A stretch of DNA of 64,000 nucleotides from Streptomyces sp. JB150 (lineage in GTDB: Bacteria > Actinomycetota > Actinomycetes > Streptomycetales > Streptomycetaceae): the NCBI RefSeq assembly GCF_011193355.1, contig NZ_CP049780.1:569686-633685 (forward strand), in the 5' to 3' direction. The translations under genes and the position numbers were made by a program. Position 1 is the first letter of the stretch. Every line of letters begins with the position of its first letter. The notes beneath the pieces were generated by a model. That model was not told the DNA's origin and ran no database searches. It saw only the letters and a program-made list of their open reading frames with translations. Shown here piece by piece: positions 45,452-54,370 of the stretch.

Positions 45452-45985
45452 ATGGCCGAACACCCCGCGCAGGCAGGCCCCGGCCCGGGGCGGCGCGCCC
45501 TGCCCGCCGACGCCCCCGCACGCGTCGGCACCCGCCCCCGCACCACGAAACCACCCACCCCGCAGGCAGCGCTCGGGGTCGGTGCCGTACTGTTCGGCCC
45601 GGACGGCCTGCTGCTGGGCCGTCACCGGCTGGGCACGACCGAGCTGCCCGGCGGGACCGTGGAGCCCGGCGAGTCGCTGCCCGACGCCGTGGTGCGCGAA
45701 CTCGCCGAGGAGACCGGGCTGTACGCCGACCCCGCCGACGTCCGGCTGCTGGGCATGTTCCTCGACCGGGTCGGCGACGTCGTCCGCGTCACCGTCGGCG
45801 CCCTCGTCACCGCCTGGCGGGGAGAACCCGCCGACCAGCCCGGCGAGAGCGTCGGCGACTGGCGCTGGTGGCCCCTCGACGCCCTGCCCGCCGACCTGTT
45901 CGAGTGCAGCGCGCAGATTCTCACCGCCTGGCGGCCCGACCTGCCGATCGACCATCCGCCCGCGCACTTCACCCCCTTCACGTGA
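45452..45985 (+). CDS. NUDIX hydrolase
   Basis: A 177-residue pyrophosphohydrolase acting on a nucleoside diphosphate linked to another group. The Nudix box GX5EX7REUXEEXGU is complete: [18 protein letters not shown] then RELAEETGL. An N-terminal extension of about 38 residues, rich in P and A, precedes the fold ([20 protein letters not shown]); the end [14 protein letters not shown] is typical of the MutT/NUDT15-like group. Start ATG at 45452 with GGGAGG upstream. Convergent with the lasso peptide operon. Confidence 0.9.
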   Translation: MAEHPAQAGPGPGRRALPADAPARVGTRPRTTKPPTPQAALGVGAVLFGPDGLLLGRHRLGTTELPGGTVEPGESLPDAVVRELAEETGLYADPADVRLLGMFLDRVGDVVRVTVGALVTAWRGEPADQPGESVGDWRWWPLDALPADLFECSAQILTAWRPDLPIDHPPAHFTPFT

Positions 45986-46017
45986 GGCGAGTGAGGCGAA
46001 TGAGGTGAGTGAGGTGA
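45982..46017. repeat. 9-bp tandem repeat, four copies
   Basis: GTGAGGCGA, GTGAGGCGA, ATGAGGTGA, GTGAGGTGA run in succession from the NUDIX stop codon to just before the transporter stop, between the two convergent genes. Confidence 0.85.
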
Positions 46018-46027
46018 GTGTGTGTGC

Positions 46028-47890
46028 CTATTCCGCCCGCCGGCCCACGACGTGCGTGGCGGCCAGTTCGCGGTAGGCCGGGCTGGTCGCGAGCAGTTCG
46101 TCGTGCCGGCCGGAGGCCACCGTGCGGCCGCCTTCGAGGACGACGATCCGGTCGGCGTGGCGCACGGTGGCGAGGCGGTGGGTGATGACGAGGACCGCGC
46201 AGTCCCGTGTGAGGGCGGTCAGCGACCGGGTGAGTGCCGTCTCGTTGACGGCGTCGAGGTGCGAGGTGTGCTCGTCGAGCAGGAGCAGCCGGGGACGGGC
46301 GAGCAGGGCGCGGGCCAGGGCGACGCGCTGGCGCTCCCCCGCCGACAGGGTGCCGCCCCGGTCGCCCAGTGCGCCGTCCAGGCCGCCGGGCAGGCGCCGC
46401 ACGACGTGGTCGAGCCGGGTCAGCTCCACGACGCTGCGGATGTCGTCCTCGGTCGCGCCGGGAGCGGCGTAGACGAGGTTCTCGCGGAGTGTGCCTTCCA
46501 GGACGTGGGTGTTCTGGTCCACCAGGGCGATGCCCGCGCGGCACTCCTGGCGGCTCAGGGCGGTCGCCGGGCGGCCGTCGAAGCGGATGGTGCCGGCGTC
46601 GGGGTCGTAGAGGCGGGCGATCAGCGCGAAGAGGGTGCTCTTGCCGGCTCCGGAGCGGCCGACGAGGGCGACGAGTCCGCGGTGCGGGACGGTGAGGGTC
46701 GCCCCGCGCAGGACGGGGCGGCCGGGGACGTAGGCGAAGCGGATGCCGGTCAGTTCCAGCGCGGGTACCGGGTCCGGTGGGGCGGCCGGGGCCGGTGAGG
46801 CCGCCGGCGGCGGGGCGGGGACGGTGGGGCCGGGCCGCTGGGCGGGTTCCTCGGGCAGGGCGAGGACCTCGTTGATCCTGAGGTACGCGCCGGTGCCGCG
46901 CTGGATCAGGCCGATGGCGCGGAACACCGACGACAGGGGCATGACCAGGTACGAGGCGTACAGCAGGAAGGCGACCAGGTCGCCGAGGGAGTCCGCGCCT
47001 CCGCTCCCGACCCGCATCCCGCCGACGACCAGGACCAGCAGGAAGGAGCCCTGGACGGCCAGTTCGACCGCGCTGCTCATGATCGCGGCCAGCTTCGCCG
47101 CCCGCACGCCCGACCCGTGCGCCGCGTCCACCCGCTCGCCGATACGGCGTGCCTCACGTTCCTCGGCCCGGTACACCCGGACCACCGGCAGGGCGCCGAG
47201 GGCCCGTTCCAGTTCGGCGGCGACCGCGCCCACGGAGGACTGCATCCGCTCCGACGCCACCCGCATGCCCTTCAGGAGGGTGGTGACGACGGCCGCGGCG
47301 AGGGCGACCGTCGCCACGACGAGGAGCAGCAGCAGCGGGTCCAGCCACAACATCAGCAGCAACGCCCCGGCCGAGACCAGGCAGCCGGTGAGGAGGTCGA
47401 CCAGGGCCTGGGAGACGACGTCGCGCAGCAGGGTGGTGTCGGCGGTGACGCGGGAGACCAGGTCGCCGCGGCGGCGCCGGTCCATCTCCCGCATCTCCAG
47501 CCGCAGCAGCCGCGCGACGAGTCCGTGCCGCACCATGCGCACCACGCCCTCGCCCATGCGGTCCAGCAGGAACCGGCCGGTCGCCCCGGCGGTGGCCTCG
47601 GCGGCGAAGAGCGCGGACAGCAGCAGCAGGAACGGCCACAGCACCTCGCCGCGGGCGCCGGCGTCCACCACGTGCTTGGCGAGGAGGGGCTGGGCGAGAC
47701 CGAGCGCGGAGGCGGCCAGGGTCAGCGCGGTCGCGGCGGCGATGGACCGGCGGTGACCGGACGTCAGACGGAACAGGGCGGCGACCGAACCGCCCGTCGT
47801 CCGCCCCGCGCGCCGCCCGGCTCGCCGCGCCGCGTCACCGTCCGGGCCGGTGCCGGCCGGGGCGTCGTCCGCGACGGCCGTGCCGCTCAC
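46028..47890 (-). CDS. ABC exporter of the lasso peptide
   Basis: A 620-residue half-transporter: six-helix membrane domain (about 45-330) and ATPase domain (about 385-620) with Walker A GRSGAGKST (about 411-419), signature LSAGERQRVALARALL (about 515) and Walker B RLLLLDEHTSHLD (about 535). No peptidase C39 domain is present, so it exports an already processed product. Two copies dimerise. The GTG at 47890 overlaps the B2 stop by 4 bases (GTGA), which rejects the longer upstream reading. As the last gene of the lasso operon it should export the mature peptide and provide self-protection. Confidence 0.9.
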   Translation of the reverse strand: MSGTAVADDAPAGTGPDGDAARRAGRRAGRTTGGSVAALFRLTSGHRRSIAAATALTLAASALGLAQPLLAKHVVDAGARGEVLWPFLLLLSALFAAEATAGATGRFLLDRMGEGVVRMVRHGLVARLLRLEMREMDRRRRGDLVSRVTADTTLLRDVVSQALVDLLTGCLVSAGALLLMLWLDPLLLLLVVATVALAAAVVTTLLKGMRVASERMQSSVGAVAAELERALGALPVVRVYRAEEREARRIGERVDAAHGSGVRAAKLAAIMSSAVELAVQGSFLLVLVVGGMRVGSGGADSLGDLVAFLLYASYLVMPLSSVFRAIGLIQRGTGAYLRINEVLALPEEPAQRPGPTVPAPPPAASPAPAAPPDPVPALELTGIRFAYVPGRPVLRGATLTVPHRGLVALVGRSGAGKSTLFALIARLYDPDAGTIRFDGRPATALSRQECRAGIALVDQNTHVLEGTLRENLVYAAPGATEDDIRSVVELTRLDHVVRRLPGGLDGALGDRGGTLSAGERQRVALARALLARPRLLLLDEHTSHLDAVNETALTRSLTALTRDCAVLVITHRLATVRHADRIVVLEGGRTVASGRHDELLATSPAYRELAATHVVGRRAE

Positions 47891-48321
47891 CTCGCCGCCC
47901 GCCGCGCCGGGGCCACCGTCACCAGCCGGGCGAAGTAGTCGTCCGGGACGCCCTCCCCCACGGGACGGCCGCCGGCCTCGATCCAGGCGTGGGCGGAGAA
48001 CGGCGGAACCTTGCGCACGCCGGTGCACCAGGTGGGCCAGGCCCCGTACAGGCGGCACAGCAGGGCCGCCCCCAGCGACCGCGGCAGGCAGCCGCGCGGT
48101 CCCGCGCAGCGCAGGCTCACGGCGCACATCGCCTCACGGGCGGCCGCGGCCTGCGCGGGGGTGGCGGGGCGTGCCCCGCGGCGCACCCACCCCAGTACCG
48201 CGCGGATGTGACGCGGCGGCAGGAAGGACAGGGCCAGCGCGGGCACCAGGACGAGGCGGGCGGCCAGGCGGCGGGCGAGGGGGACTCCGGTGGGCCGGTC
48301 GAGGGCGCTGGGGGTGGTCAT
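47887..48321 (-). CDS. Lasso peptide leader peptidase (B2, transglutaminase-like)
   Basis: A 144-residue cysteine protease that removes the leader peptide before ring closure. The catalytic C78 lies in GPRGCLPRSL and H111 in PPFSAHAWIEAGG, the standard B2 arrangement; the third residue would be the acidic position after HAW. The N-terminal RRLAARLVLVPALALSFLPP is the usual hydrophobic helix. Overlaps B1 by 4 bases and the transporter by 4 bases. Confidence 0.92.
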   Translation of the reverse strand: MTTPSALDRPTGVPLARRLAARLVLVPALALSFLPPRHIRAVLGWVRRGARPATPAQAAAAREAMCAVSLRCAGPRGCLPRSLGAALLCRLYGAWPTWCTGVRKVPPFSAHAWIEAGGRPVGEGVPDDYFARLVTVAPARRAAR

Positions 48322-48572
48322 GCGACCAGCCCCGCGTCGCGCAGTTCGCGCACCAGTGCCGTGACGTCCTGTTCGGCGCGGTCGCGGTCGATGTCGAACC
48401 GCTCGACCAGTGCCGTGACGGCCGCCGTCTCGTCGCCGTCGTCCATGAGGGTGCGCACCACGAGGGCGCCCGTGGGGTTGAGTTCCCAGTACTCACCGCT
48501 GCGCTGGTCGAGGAGGACCGTCCCGTACTGGGTCTCCGCGGTGGAGACGTCCTGGTGGAATCGGAGCGTCAT
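48318..48572 (-). CDS. Lasso peptide RiPP recognition element (B1, PqqD-like)
   Basis: An 84-residue RRE domain with the PqqD fold: YGTVLLDQRSGEYWELNPTG, VVRTLMDDGDE, ALVERFDIDRDRAEQD, LVRELRDAGLV. It binds the YxxPxL motif of the leader and presents the precursor to B2 and the cyclase. Overlaps B2 by 4 bases; 138 bases separate it from the cyclase gene. Confidence 0.92.
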   Translation of the reverse strand: MTLRFHQDVSTAETQYGTVLLDQRSGEYWELNPTGALVVRTLMDDGDETAAVTALVERFDIDRDRAEQDVTALVRELRDAGLVA

Positions 48573-48710
48573 GCGAATCGGCGCCTTTCTGCTGTCGTGG
48601 TCGTCCGACGGCGGGCCGGGGTGCGCCCTCCCGGCCGTCCGCCGTGCGAGTCGGAGTGCGGGGCGTGGTGCGGTCCCGGTCGTTCCGCGCGGCTCGGGAC
48701 GCGGTGCCGG

Positions 48711-50561
48711 TCATCCGACGGCGGGGCGGGGCGCGCGGTCCCGGGAGCGCAGCCACACCTCGCAGGCGATGGTCGAGTAGAGGATCGCGTCGCGCAGGCC
48801 CGGCGCGGAGGGCCGCTGGGCGAGCCGGCGCAGCTGCTCGCCGTCGACCAGGCCGAGGCGTTCCAGCCGGGAGTCGCTCCACAGGGTCATCAGGTCACCC
48901 CGGTGCCGGCGCAGCCCGTCGGAGGCGTCCATCGAGGCCTCGGCCTTGTTGGCGCGCCGCAGGCAGGCGTCCGGGACGACACCGCGCATCGCCTCGGTGA
49001 GCAGCGGTTTGTACTGCCAGGGCGTGACGCGTTCGTCGGGCCGGACCGCCAGGCACGCCTCGATCACCCGGTCGTCCAGGTACGGCGACGCCATGGGGAG
49101 TCCCGCCCGGGTGGCCATGCGCTCCCACTGGCGGATGATGCGGGTGCAGGTGCGGATCAGCTCCAGGTCGGTGTGCAGGCCGCGGTCCGGGTGCAGCGGC
49201 TCGGCGTGCGCTGCCGAGTCCAGCAGGGCCTCGCGGGCCAGCCGTTCCGTCTCGGGTGTCATCCAGGGGAACAGGCGGGGTGCCATGCCCCAGCCGAGGC
49301 TGCCGGTCACCGAGGACTCGGGCATCGGGGTGCGCAGCTGCCGGGCGGAGTCCGCCAGCCAGCGGGGGTAGGCGCGGGTGTCGGCGAGGGCGCGCGCGGT
49401 CGCGCCGAGCGGCCAGTTCCACAGGGCGCGGAAGCCGCGCAGCCGGCTCAGCGCGAACAGCGGCCGGGTGCGCAGCAGCCGGTGGTAGTACGCCTCCGAG
49501 CACCAGGCGACGTGGTCGCCGCCGATGCCGGTGAGGTGCACCCGGCTGCCGCGTTCGGCCAGCCAGGGCAGGTGTTGCAGGACGCGGGAGCGGTCCATGA
49601 CCCCGATGGTCGGTTCGTCGAGGAGGTCGTCGATGCCGAGCAGGTCCGAGTAGACCAGCGCGGAGGCGTCCGCGTCCCAGACGACGTGCTCGGTCCTGGG
49701 CAGGTGTTCGGCCGCCTGCCGGGCCCAGGCGAGGTCGGTGTCGGCGGGGTCCCGGCCCGGCCAGGTCGCCGCGAGCACGGAGGCGGAGGAGCGGGCGGCC
49801 AGGAAGCAGACGGAGGTGGAGTCCAGTCCGCCGGACAGGTCGCAGCTGACCACCCCGCCCGGCCGGGTCCGCAGGTCGACGGCCTCGGCGAGTGCCGCGC
49901 GGACGGCGGGGGCGCCCCGGGTGAGGGTGCGGACCGGCTCCGGGGGCCACCACCAGCGTGAGGTGCGGGCCCGCCGTCCGTCCGCGGAGACGATCAGGGC
50001 GTCGTGCGGGGAGACCGCGTCGACGCCCTGCCACACCGAGGTCTCGTAGAGCGGATGCGGCACGGGCCACAGCAGCCGGACGGCCAGCCGGCCGGTGTCC
50101 GGGCGGCTGTCCAGGGCCGTGGCGAGCAGGTCGGCGCTGGTCGCGGCGATGTGGACGCCGCCGATGCGCGCGTGGAAGACGAGCCGCAGGCCGGAGGCGG
50201 TGCCCTGGATCCTGACCTGCCCGTCGTGGGCGGCGACCAGGTGGAAGCTGCCCGGCAGGGAGCGGGCGAGGTCGTCGAGTTCGGTGAGGTCGCGCATGCG
50301 GGCGGCGCGGCGTTCGAGCCGCGGCCGGTCGGCCGCGCACCATCCGACGGCGGCGAGGGCCGTCGTACCGGCGCGCGCGGTGACGATCTCCGTGCCGGAC
50401 CAGTGGCCGATCAGCCAGGGGCGGCCGGAGGCGTGGGTCAGGACACGGGTGCCGGGGTGGCGGAAGAAGCGGGCCGCGGCGGCCGCCTCCTCGCAGTCGG
50501 GGAAGACCGCGAAGTGGGCGTCACCGCGACCCGTTTCCGCACTCTCGTGCATGTCGGACAT
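48711..50561 (-). CDS. Lasso peptide macrolactam synthetase (asparagine-synthetase-like cyclase, C)
   Basis: A 616-residue ATP-dependent enzyme that adenylates the side chain of the ring Asp and joins it to the N-terminus of the core. The glutaminase-like N-terminal half (FAVFPDCEEAAAAARFF ... GSFHLVAAHDG) lacks the catalytic Cys of real asparagine synthetases; the C-terminal half has the pyrophosphatase loop SGGLDS at 243-248 (CDLSGGLDSTSVC) and LTGIGGDHV. Start ATG at 50561 with GGGA upstream, 27 bases behind the precursor gene; a second ATG at 50552 is possible. Confidence 0.93.
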   Translation of the reverse strand: MSDMHESAETGRGDAHFAVFPDCEEAAAAARFFRHPGTRVLTHASGRPWLIGHWSGTEIVTARAGTTALAAVGWCAADRPRLERRAARMRDLTELDDLARSLPGSFHLVAAHDGQVRIQGTASGLRLVFHARIGGVHIAATSADLLATALDSRPDTGRLAVRLLWPVPHPLYETSVWQGVDAVSPHDALIVSADGRRARTSRWWWPPEPVRTLTRGAPAVRAALAEAVDLRTRPGGVVSCDLSGGLDSTSVCFLAARSSASVLAATWPGRDPADTDLAWARQAAEHLPRTEHVVWDADASALVYSDLLGIDDLLDEPTIGVMDRSRVLQHLPWLAERGSRVHLTGIGGDHVAWCSEAYYHRLLRTRPLFALSRLRGFRALWNWPLGATARALADTRAYPRWLADSARQLRTPMPESSVTGSLGWGMAPRLFPWMTPETERLAREALLDSAAHAEPLHPDRGLHTDLELIRTCTRIIRQWERMATRAGLPMASPYLDDRVIEACLAVRPDERVTPWQYKPLLTEAMRGVVPDACLRRANKAEASMDASDGLRRHRGDLMTLWSDSRLERLGLVDGEQLRRLAQRPSAPGLRDAILYSTIACEVWLRSRDRAPRPAVG

Positions 50562-50587
50562 GAAGTCCCGTTACGTTCCGGTCGCCG

Positions 50588-50698
50588 TCAGTTCTTGCTG
50601 AGGATCAGACGGTCGTTGCCGTTGCGCTGCAGCAGCCCGGTCTTCTGACGGAACGATCCGAGCCGGACGAGCGTCGGGGCCTCGTACGCCTTCTTCAT
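50588..50698 (-). CDS. Citrulassin-type lasso peptide precursor (A)
   Basis: A 36-codon gene, first in the lasso operon, read by translating the minus strand from the ATG at 50698 (GAGGTGA 7 bases upstream). The leader (residues 1-21) starts MKKAYEAPTLVRLGSF and carries the RRE recognition motif YxxPxLxxxG (Y5, P8, L10, G14) and the conserved penultimate Thr (T20). The predicted core is LLQRNGNDRLILSKN (residues 22-36). With Leu1 and Asp8 this gives an eight-residue macrolactam and tail RLILSKN. NDRL-LSKN is the hallmark of citrulassins, whose reference core, from memory, is LLGLAGNDRLVLSKN; positions 3-5 (QRN for GLA) and 11 (I for V) differ. If cleavage lay one residue earlier, a Gly1-Asp9 ring would result. 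Confidence 0.92.
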   Translation of the reverse strand: MKKAYEAPTLVRLGSFRQKTGLLQRNGNDRLILSKN

Positions 50699-50756
50699 GT
50701 CATCACCTCGCTGTGAGCGGTACCGTCGGCCTCCTTGCGGCCGGCGGCGGTGTCAC

Positions 50757-50787
50757 CAGCTAGCGCGGCGGAACGCGACCCGGACAA
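50757..50787 (-). promoter_or_regulatory. Candidate promoter of the lasso peptide operon
   Basis: On the minus strand TTGTCC (50787-50782) and TAGCTG (50762-50757) are 19 bases apart, which would give a leader of about 50 bases before the precursor ATG. The long spacer and weak -35 make this tentative. Confidence 0.3.
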
Positions 50788-51259
50788 GACGCCCTCGATA
50801 AGTCATATCAGCAGACTTTCCCTGGCCTGATGCGATGGCCGAAAGCGCTGCCGGCCGCCTCCCCCCGATACGGAGGGGGGTGGCGCAGGGAGGCGAAAGA
50901 GCGACGAACCCGTCCCACCTGCGCGATGGCGCCGGCGCCCCGGACGCGGTGGCGAACGCACCCGGCCCACACGACAAAGGGGCGCCGCCCGGCGCATCTT
51001 CCGCGGCAAACGCAACAGCCGGCAGGACGTGAAGGCGGTGTCCGCCCGAGGCGAGCGGCTTGCCCGACGTGAGCGGCCGCCGTCCCCGCCACGCGGCCGC
51101 ACCACTCCCCCGAACGGGCCTCTGCGTCCACCCGGACGGATGAACGGGTGGGCCGTACGGCGCAAGGACGGCCCGTACGGCGCCTCGCTCCCGGCGAAGA
51201 CGACTAGCTTCCGCTGAGCCGGCTACAAGCGTCCGAACCCATGCCGACCGAGGGACCCG
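50788..51259. other. Gene-free divergent region
   Basis: Between the lasso operon and the cytochrome oxidase gene no frame on either strand looks like a protein. The part near 50800-50815 is locally A/T-rich (CTCGATAAGTCATATCAG). The rest is GC-rich without repeats that I could recognise. It must hold the ctaD promoter. Confidence 0.4.
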
Positions 51260-52972
51260 ATGGCGACACATACCGAACCGGTTGCTCCGGTACCGGCGGC
51301 CGAGAAGCGCCGCCGCGGCCAGGTGATCGTGACCTGGCTGACCACGACCGACCACAAGAAGATCGGTCACCTCTACCTGATCACGTCGTTCCTCTTCTTC
51401 CTCTTCGGCGGCGTGCTGGCGATGGCGGTCAGAGCCGAGCTGGCCCGGCCGGGACTGCAGATCCTGTCCACCGAGCAGTACAACCAGGCGTTCACCCTGC
51501 ACGGCACGATCATGCTGCTGCTGTTCGCCACACCGACGTTCGCCGGGTTCGCCAACGCGATCATGCCGCTGCAGATCGGCTCGCCGGACGTCGCCTTCCC
51601 CCGGCTGAACATGTTCTCGTACTGGCTGTTCCTCTTCGGCGGCCTGATCGTGATGGCCAGCTTCTTCACCCCCGAGGGCGCGGCCGACTTCGGCTGGACC
51701 GCCTACACCCCGCTCAGCGGCGGGGAACGCACCACGCAGCTCGGCGGCGACCTGTGGATCATGGGACTCGGACTGTCCGGGTTCGGCACGATCCTCGGCG
51801 CGGTCAACTTCATGACGACGATCATCTGCATGCGCGCCCCCGGCATGACCATGTTCCGCATGCCGATCTTCACCTGGAACGTGCTGCTGACCTCGGTGCT
51901 GGTGCTCTTCGCCTTCCCCGTCCTGGCCGCGGCCCTGTTCGCGCTGGAGGCGGACCGCAAGTTCGGGGCGCACATCTTCGACCCGTCCAACGGCGGAGCA
52001 CTGCTGTGGCAGCACCTGTTCTGGTTCTTCGGCCACCCCGAGGTCTACATCCTCGCCCTGCCGTTCTTCGGCGTGATCACCGAGATCATCCCGGTCTTCT
52101 CCCGCAAGCCGATCTTCGGGTACGGCGGGCTGGTCGGCGCCACCATCGCCATCGCCGGGCTGTCGGTGACCGTCTGGGCCCACCACATGTTCGCCACCGG
52201 CGCGGTGCTGCTGCCGTTCTTCTCCTTCATGAGTTTTCTCATCGCCGTGCCGACCGGCGTGAAGTTCTTCAACTGGATCGGCACCATGTGGCGGGGCTCG
52301 GTGTCCTTCGAGCCGCCGATGCTGTGGGCGGCCGGCTTCCTCGTCACCTTCCTCTTCGGCGGCCTGACCGGCGTCCTGCTCGCCTCGCCGCCGATGGACT
52401 TCCACGTCACCGACTCCTACTTCGTGGTGGCGCACTTCCACTACGTCCTGTTCGGCACCATCGTCTTCGCCATGTTCGGCGGGTTCAGCTTCTGGTGGCC
52501 GAAGATGACCGGCACGATGCTCGACGAACGGCTGGAGAAGATCCACTTCTGGACGCTCTTCGCGGGCTTCCACACCACCTTCCTCATCCAGCACTGGCTC
52601 GGCGCCGAAGGCATGCCCCGCCGCTACGCCGACTACCTGGCCGCCGACGGCTTCACCGCCCTCAACACCATCTCGTCCATCGGCGCGTTCCTCCTCGGCC
52701 TGTCCACGCTGCCGTTCCTCTACAACGTGTGGAAGACCGCCAAGCAGGGCGAGCGCGTCGAGGTCGACGACCCGTGGGGTTACGGGCGTTCCCTGGAGTG
52801 GGCCACCTCCTGCCCGCCGCCCCGCCACAACTTCACGACCCTGCCGCGCATCCGCTCCGAGTCCCCCGCCTTCGACCTGCACCATCCCGACCTCGCGCAG
52901 CTGGAGCAGCGGGCGAACGCCGGTCAGCGGGACGTCGTGGGCGCCGACGAGCACAAGGGCGGACCGCAGTGA
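51260..52972 (+). CDS. ctaD: Cytochrome c oxidase subunit I (aa3 type)
   Basis: The haem-copper catalytic subunit, 570 residues, twelve predicted membrane helices. Haem a ligand H in [14 protein letters not shown]; CuB/Tyr site in [14 protein letters not shown]; CuB histidines in WAHHMFATG; haem a3 and a ligands in [11 protein letters not shown]. Proton-channel segments are as in the family. Start ATG 51260 with GAGGGA upstream. Subunits II, III and the bc complex are not in the window, so this is probably an additional ctaD copy outside the main respiratory cluster. It overlaps a small membrane-protein gene by 4 bases. Confidence 0.95.
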   Translation: MATHTEPVAPVPAAEKRRRGQVIVTWLTTTDHKKIGHLYLITSFLFFLFGGVLAMAVRAELARPGLQILSTEQYNQAFTLHGTIMLLLFATPTFAGFANAIMPLQIGSPDVAFPRLNMFSYWLFLFGGLIVMASFFTPEGAADFGWTAYTPLSGGERTTQLGGDLWIMGLGLSGFGTILGAVNFMTTIICMRAPGMTMFRMPIFTWNVLLTSVLVLFAFPVLAAALFALEADRKFGAHIFDPSNGGALLWQHLFWFFGHPEVYILALPFFGVITEIIPVFSRKPIFGYGGLVGATIAIAGLSVTVWAHHMFATGAVLLPFFSFMSFLIAVPTGVKFFNWIGTMWRGSVSFEPPMLWAAGFLVTFLFGGLTGVLLASPPMDFHVTDSYFVVAHFHYVLFGTIVFAMFGGFSFWWPKMTGTMLDERLEKIHFWTLFAGFHTTFLIQHWLGAEGMPRRYADYLAADGFTALNTISSIGAFLLGLSTLPFLYNVWKTAKQGERVEVDDPWGYGRSLEWATSCPPPRHNFTTLPRIRSESPAFDLHHPDLAQLEQRANAGQRDVVGADEHKGGPQ

Positions 52973-53337
52973 GACGCGACCGGAACCGCCCGGCACCGGC
53001 CGACACGGCGTCGACCGACACCGTCGAGGGCTACCTCATCGCCCGCGCCCACCACGACCAGGCGCACCGCGAGGCGGGGCTGCTGTGCTCCCGGATGCCC
53101 TGGCTGACCACCGCGCAGGCGGACGACGTCACGCGCCACTACGTCGAGCAGCGCCTCGAAGCCAGCCGCCACCTGCTGCGCGAGGCGGTGGACCGGGCCG
53201 CCCAGCTGCGGCGGGAGTACGAGGACCGGTACGCGGCCCTGCGCCGCGACCTGCTCGTCCGCCACACGGCGGCCGCCTGCGTCACGCTCGCCTGCGCGGC
53301 GGGCGTGGGCACCCTGGCGGGCCTGATCGCCCGCTAG
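52969..53337 (+). CDS. Small helical membrane protein coupled to ctaD
   Basis: 122 residues, GTG start overlapping the ctaD stop (GTGA). The N-terminal 85 residues are helical and charged ([40 protein letters not shown]) and may form a coiled coil; one C-terminal membrane helix follows ([20 protein letters not shown]). I do not recognise the family. Translational coupling suggests a role with the oxidase, for example assembly or stabilisation. Its stop codon TAG abuts a MITE-like element. Confidence 0.7.
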   Translation: MRRDRNRPAPADTASTDTVEGYLIARAHHDQAHREAGLLCSRMPWLTTAQADDVTRHYVEQRLEASRHLLREAVDRAAQLRREYEDRYAALRRDLLVRHTAAACVTLACAAGVGTLAGLIAR

Positions 53338-53546
53338 GGGGTGTCTCGTCGATCAGGCCGGATCAGCGAGCGGCGTCAGGTGCCGCGCATCGCAAGGCGG
53401 AGGAGGGAGTCGACGCGATGGGGGTGCCCCCGCGCGAGCGCCGCCGAGCGTGGGGGAGTTGGCGACCGACGACGACCGACCGACGACAACGCGGCGAGGC
53501 GCGGTGCCAGATGCCGGGAGCCCGGCATGACCGGCGAGACACCCCC
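53337..53546. mobile_element. 210-bp MITE-like element with 25-bp terminal inverted repeats
   Basis: The left end GGGGGTGTCTCGTCG... (53337-53361) and the complement of the right end (53546-53522) agree at 22 of 25 positions. The inside is non-coding, with short internal palindromes and CGACGACCGACCG runs. No transposase is present and no clear target-site duplication is seen. It fills the gap between two convergent genes, beginning at the stop codon of the ctaD partner. From memory similar sequences are dispersed in other Streptomyces chromosomes. Confidence 0.65.
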
Positions 53547-53597
53547 CATGACCCGTCGTCCCGATAGGGCCGGGATTCGCGGGCCGTCGGCGGGTGT

Positions 53598-54299
53598 TCA
53601 GCGTCGTCCGCGCGGATGCGCTCGGCGTCGCCCACGCCGGATCGCGCGGGCGGCGCCGGTGAGGGCCAGCAGTACGGCCAGACCGGTGGCCGCCGTGCGC
53701 GGGCCGGCGGCGGGGCCGCGGGCGCTCAGCGCGTCGCGCGCCCGGTCCTTGAGGCTCAGCGGGACGCCCAGGACCGCGTTGCCGGGCGGGCGCCTCGGGA
53801 CGGCGGGGTGGGGATGGGTGGGCGCGGTCCGCCGTACCGTCTCCCAGGCGGCGCCGAGCCGTCGCAGACGGGTGGCGTCCATGGCCTCCTGCAGCCGGGG
53901 CAGGAGCAGGTCCTCCTCGTCCCTGATGTCCTGCCGGATCAGCGCGAAGGCGCGCTCGATCCTGTCCGCGCGCTCCGGGTCCCCGAGGGGGAGACGTTCG
54001 ACGGCGGTGACGAGATCGTTGATCTGCTGGTGCTCCTCCTCGACGCGGGCGGTCAGTTCCTCACCGTCGGGGACGAGACGGCGCACCACCGGCCACAGCA
54101 CGGTCTCCTCGGCGAAGGCGTGGCTGAAGACCAGCTGGACCAGCTCCTTCAGGGCCCGCTCGCCGTCCTCGTCGTCGCGCCGGGCGCGGTAGCGCTCCAT
54201 GAGCCGGTCGATCTCCGCGTGATCGCGGCGCTGGCGCGCCAGGACGCTGCGCGGGCCGCCGAGCTGCCGGTCGGTCTGGTGCTTGATGGTGTTCGCCAT
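53598..54299 (-). CDS. Hemerythrin-domain protein
   Basis: A 233-residue protein with a four-helix hemerythrin-like domain (about 20-165): RRDHAEIDRLMERYR, FSHAFAEETVLWPVVRR, VEEEHQQINDLV and DEEDLLLPRLQEA give the H, HxxxE, H and E pattern of a di-iron site. A linker and one C-terminal hydrophobic segment (TAATGLAVLLALTGAARA) suggest membrane attachment. Could sense or bind oxygen, NO or redox changes. Start ATG 54299 with GGAG 8 bases upstream. Confidence 0.85.
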   Translation of the reverse strand: MANTIKHQTDRQLGGPRSVLARQRRDHAEIDRLMERYRARRDDEDGERALKELVQLVFSHAFAEETVLWPVVRRLVPDGEELTARVEEEHQQINDLVTAVERLPLGDPERADRIERAFALIRQDIRDEEDLLLPRLQEAMDATRLRRLGAAWETVRRTAPTHPHPAVPRRPPGNAVLGVPLSLKDRARDALSARGPAAGPRTAATGLAVLLALTGAARAIRRGRRRAHPRGRR

Positions 54300-54370
54300 G
54301 CTCCCTGCTCCGCTCCTCGTGATCTGCTCTCGGGTGGCGCTACAGCGGCGGTGCCGGGCCGCGCCGGTGG

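Noticed and set aside
45982..46017. GTGAG tandem repeat as a regulatory element
   Set aside because: It lies between two stop codons of convergent genes; nothing suggests more than slippage.
50588..50698. Class II ring Gly1-Asp9 for the lasso peptide
   Set aside because: Possible by sequence, but Thr at position -2 and the citrulassin precedent favour cleavage after the Gly and a Leu1-Asp8 ring; kept only as an alternative.
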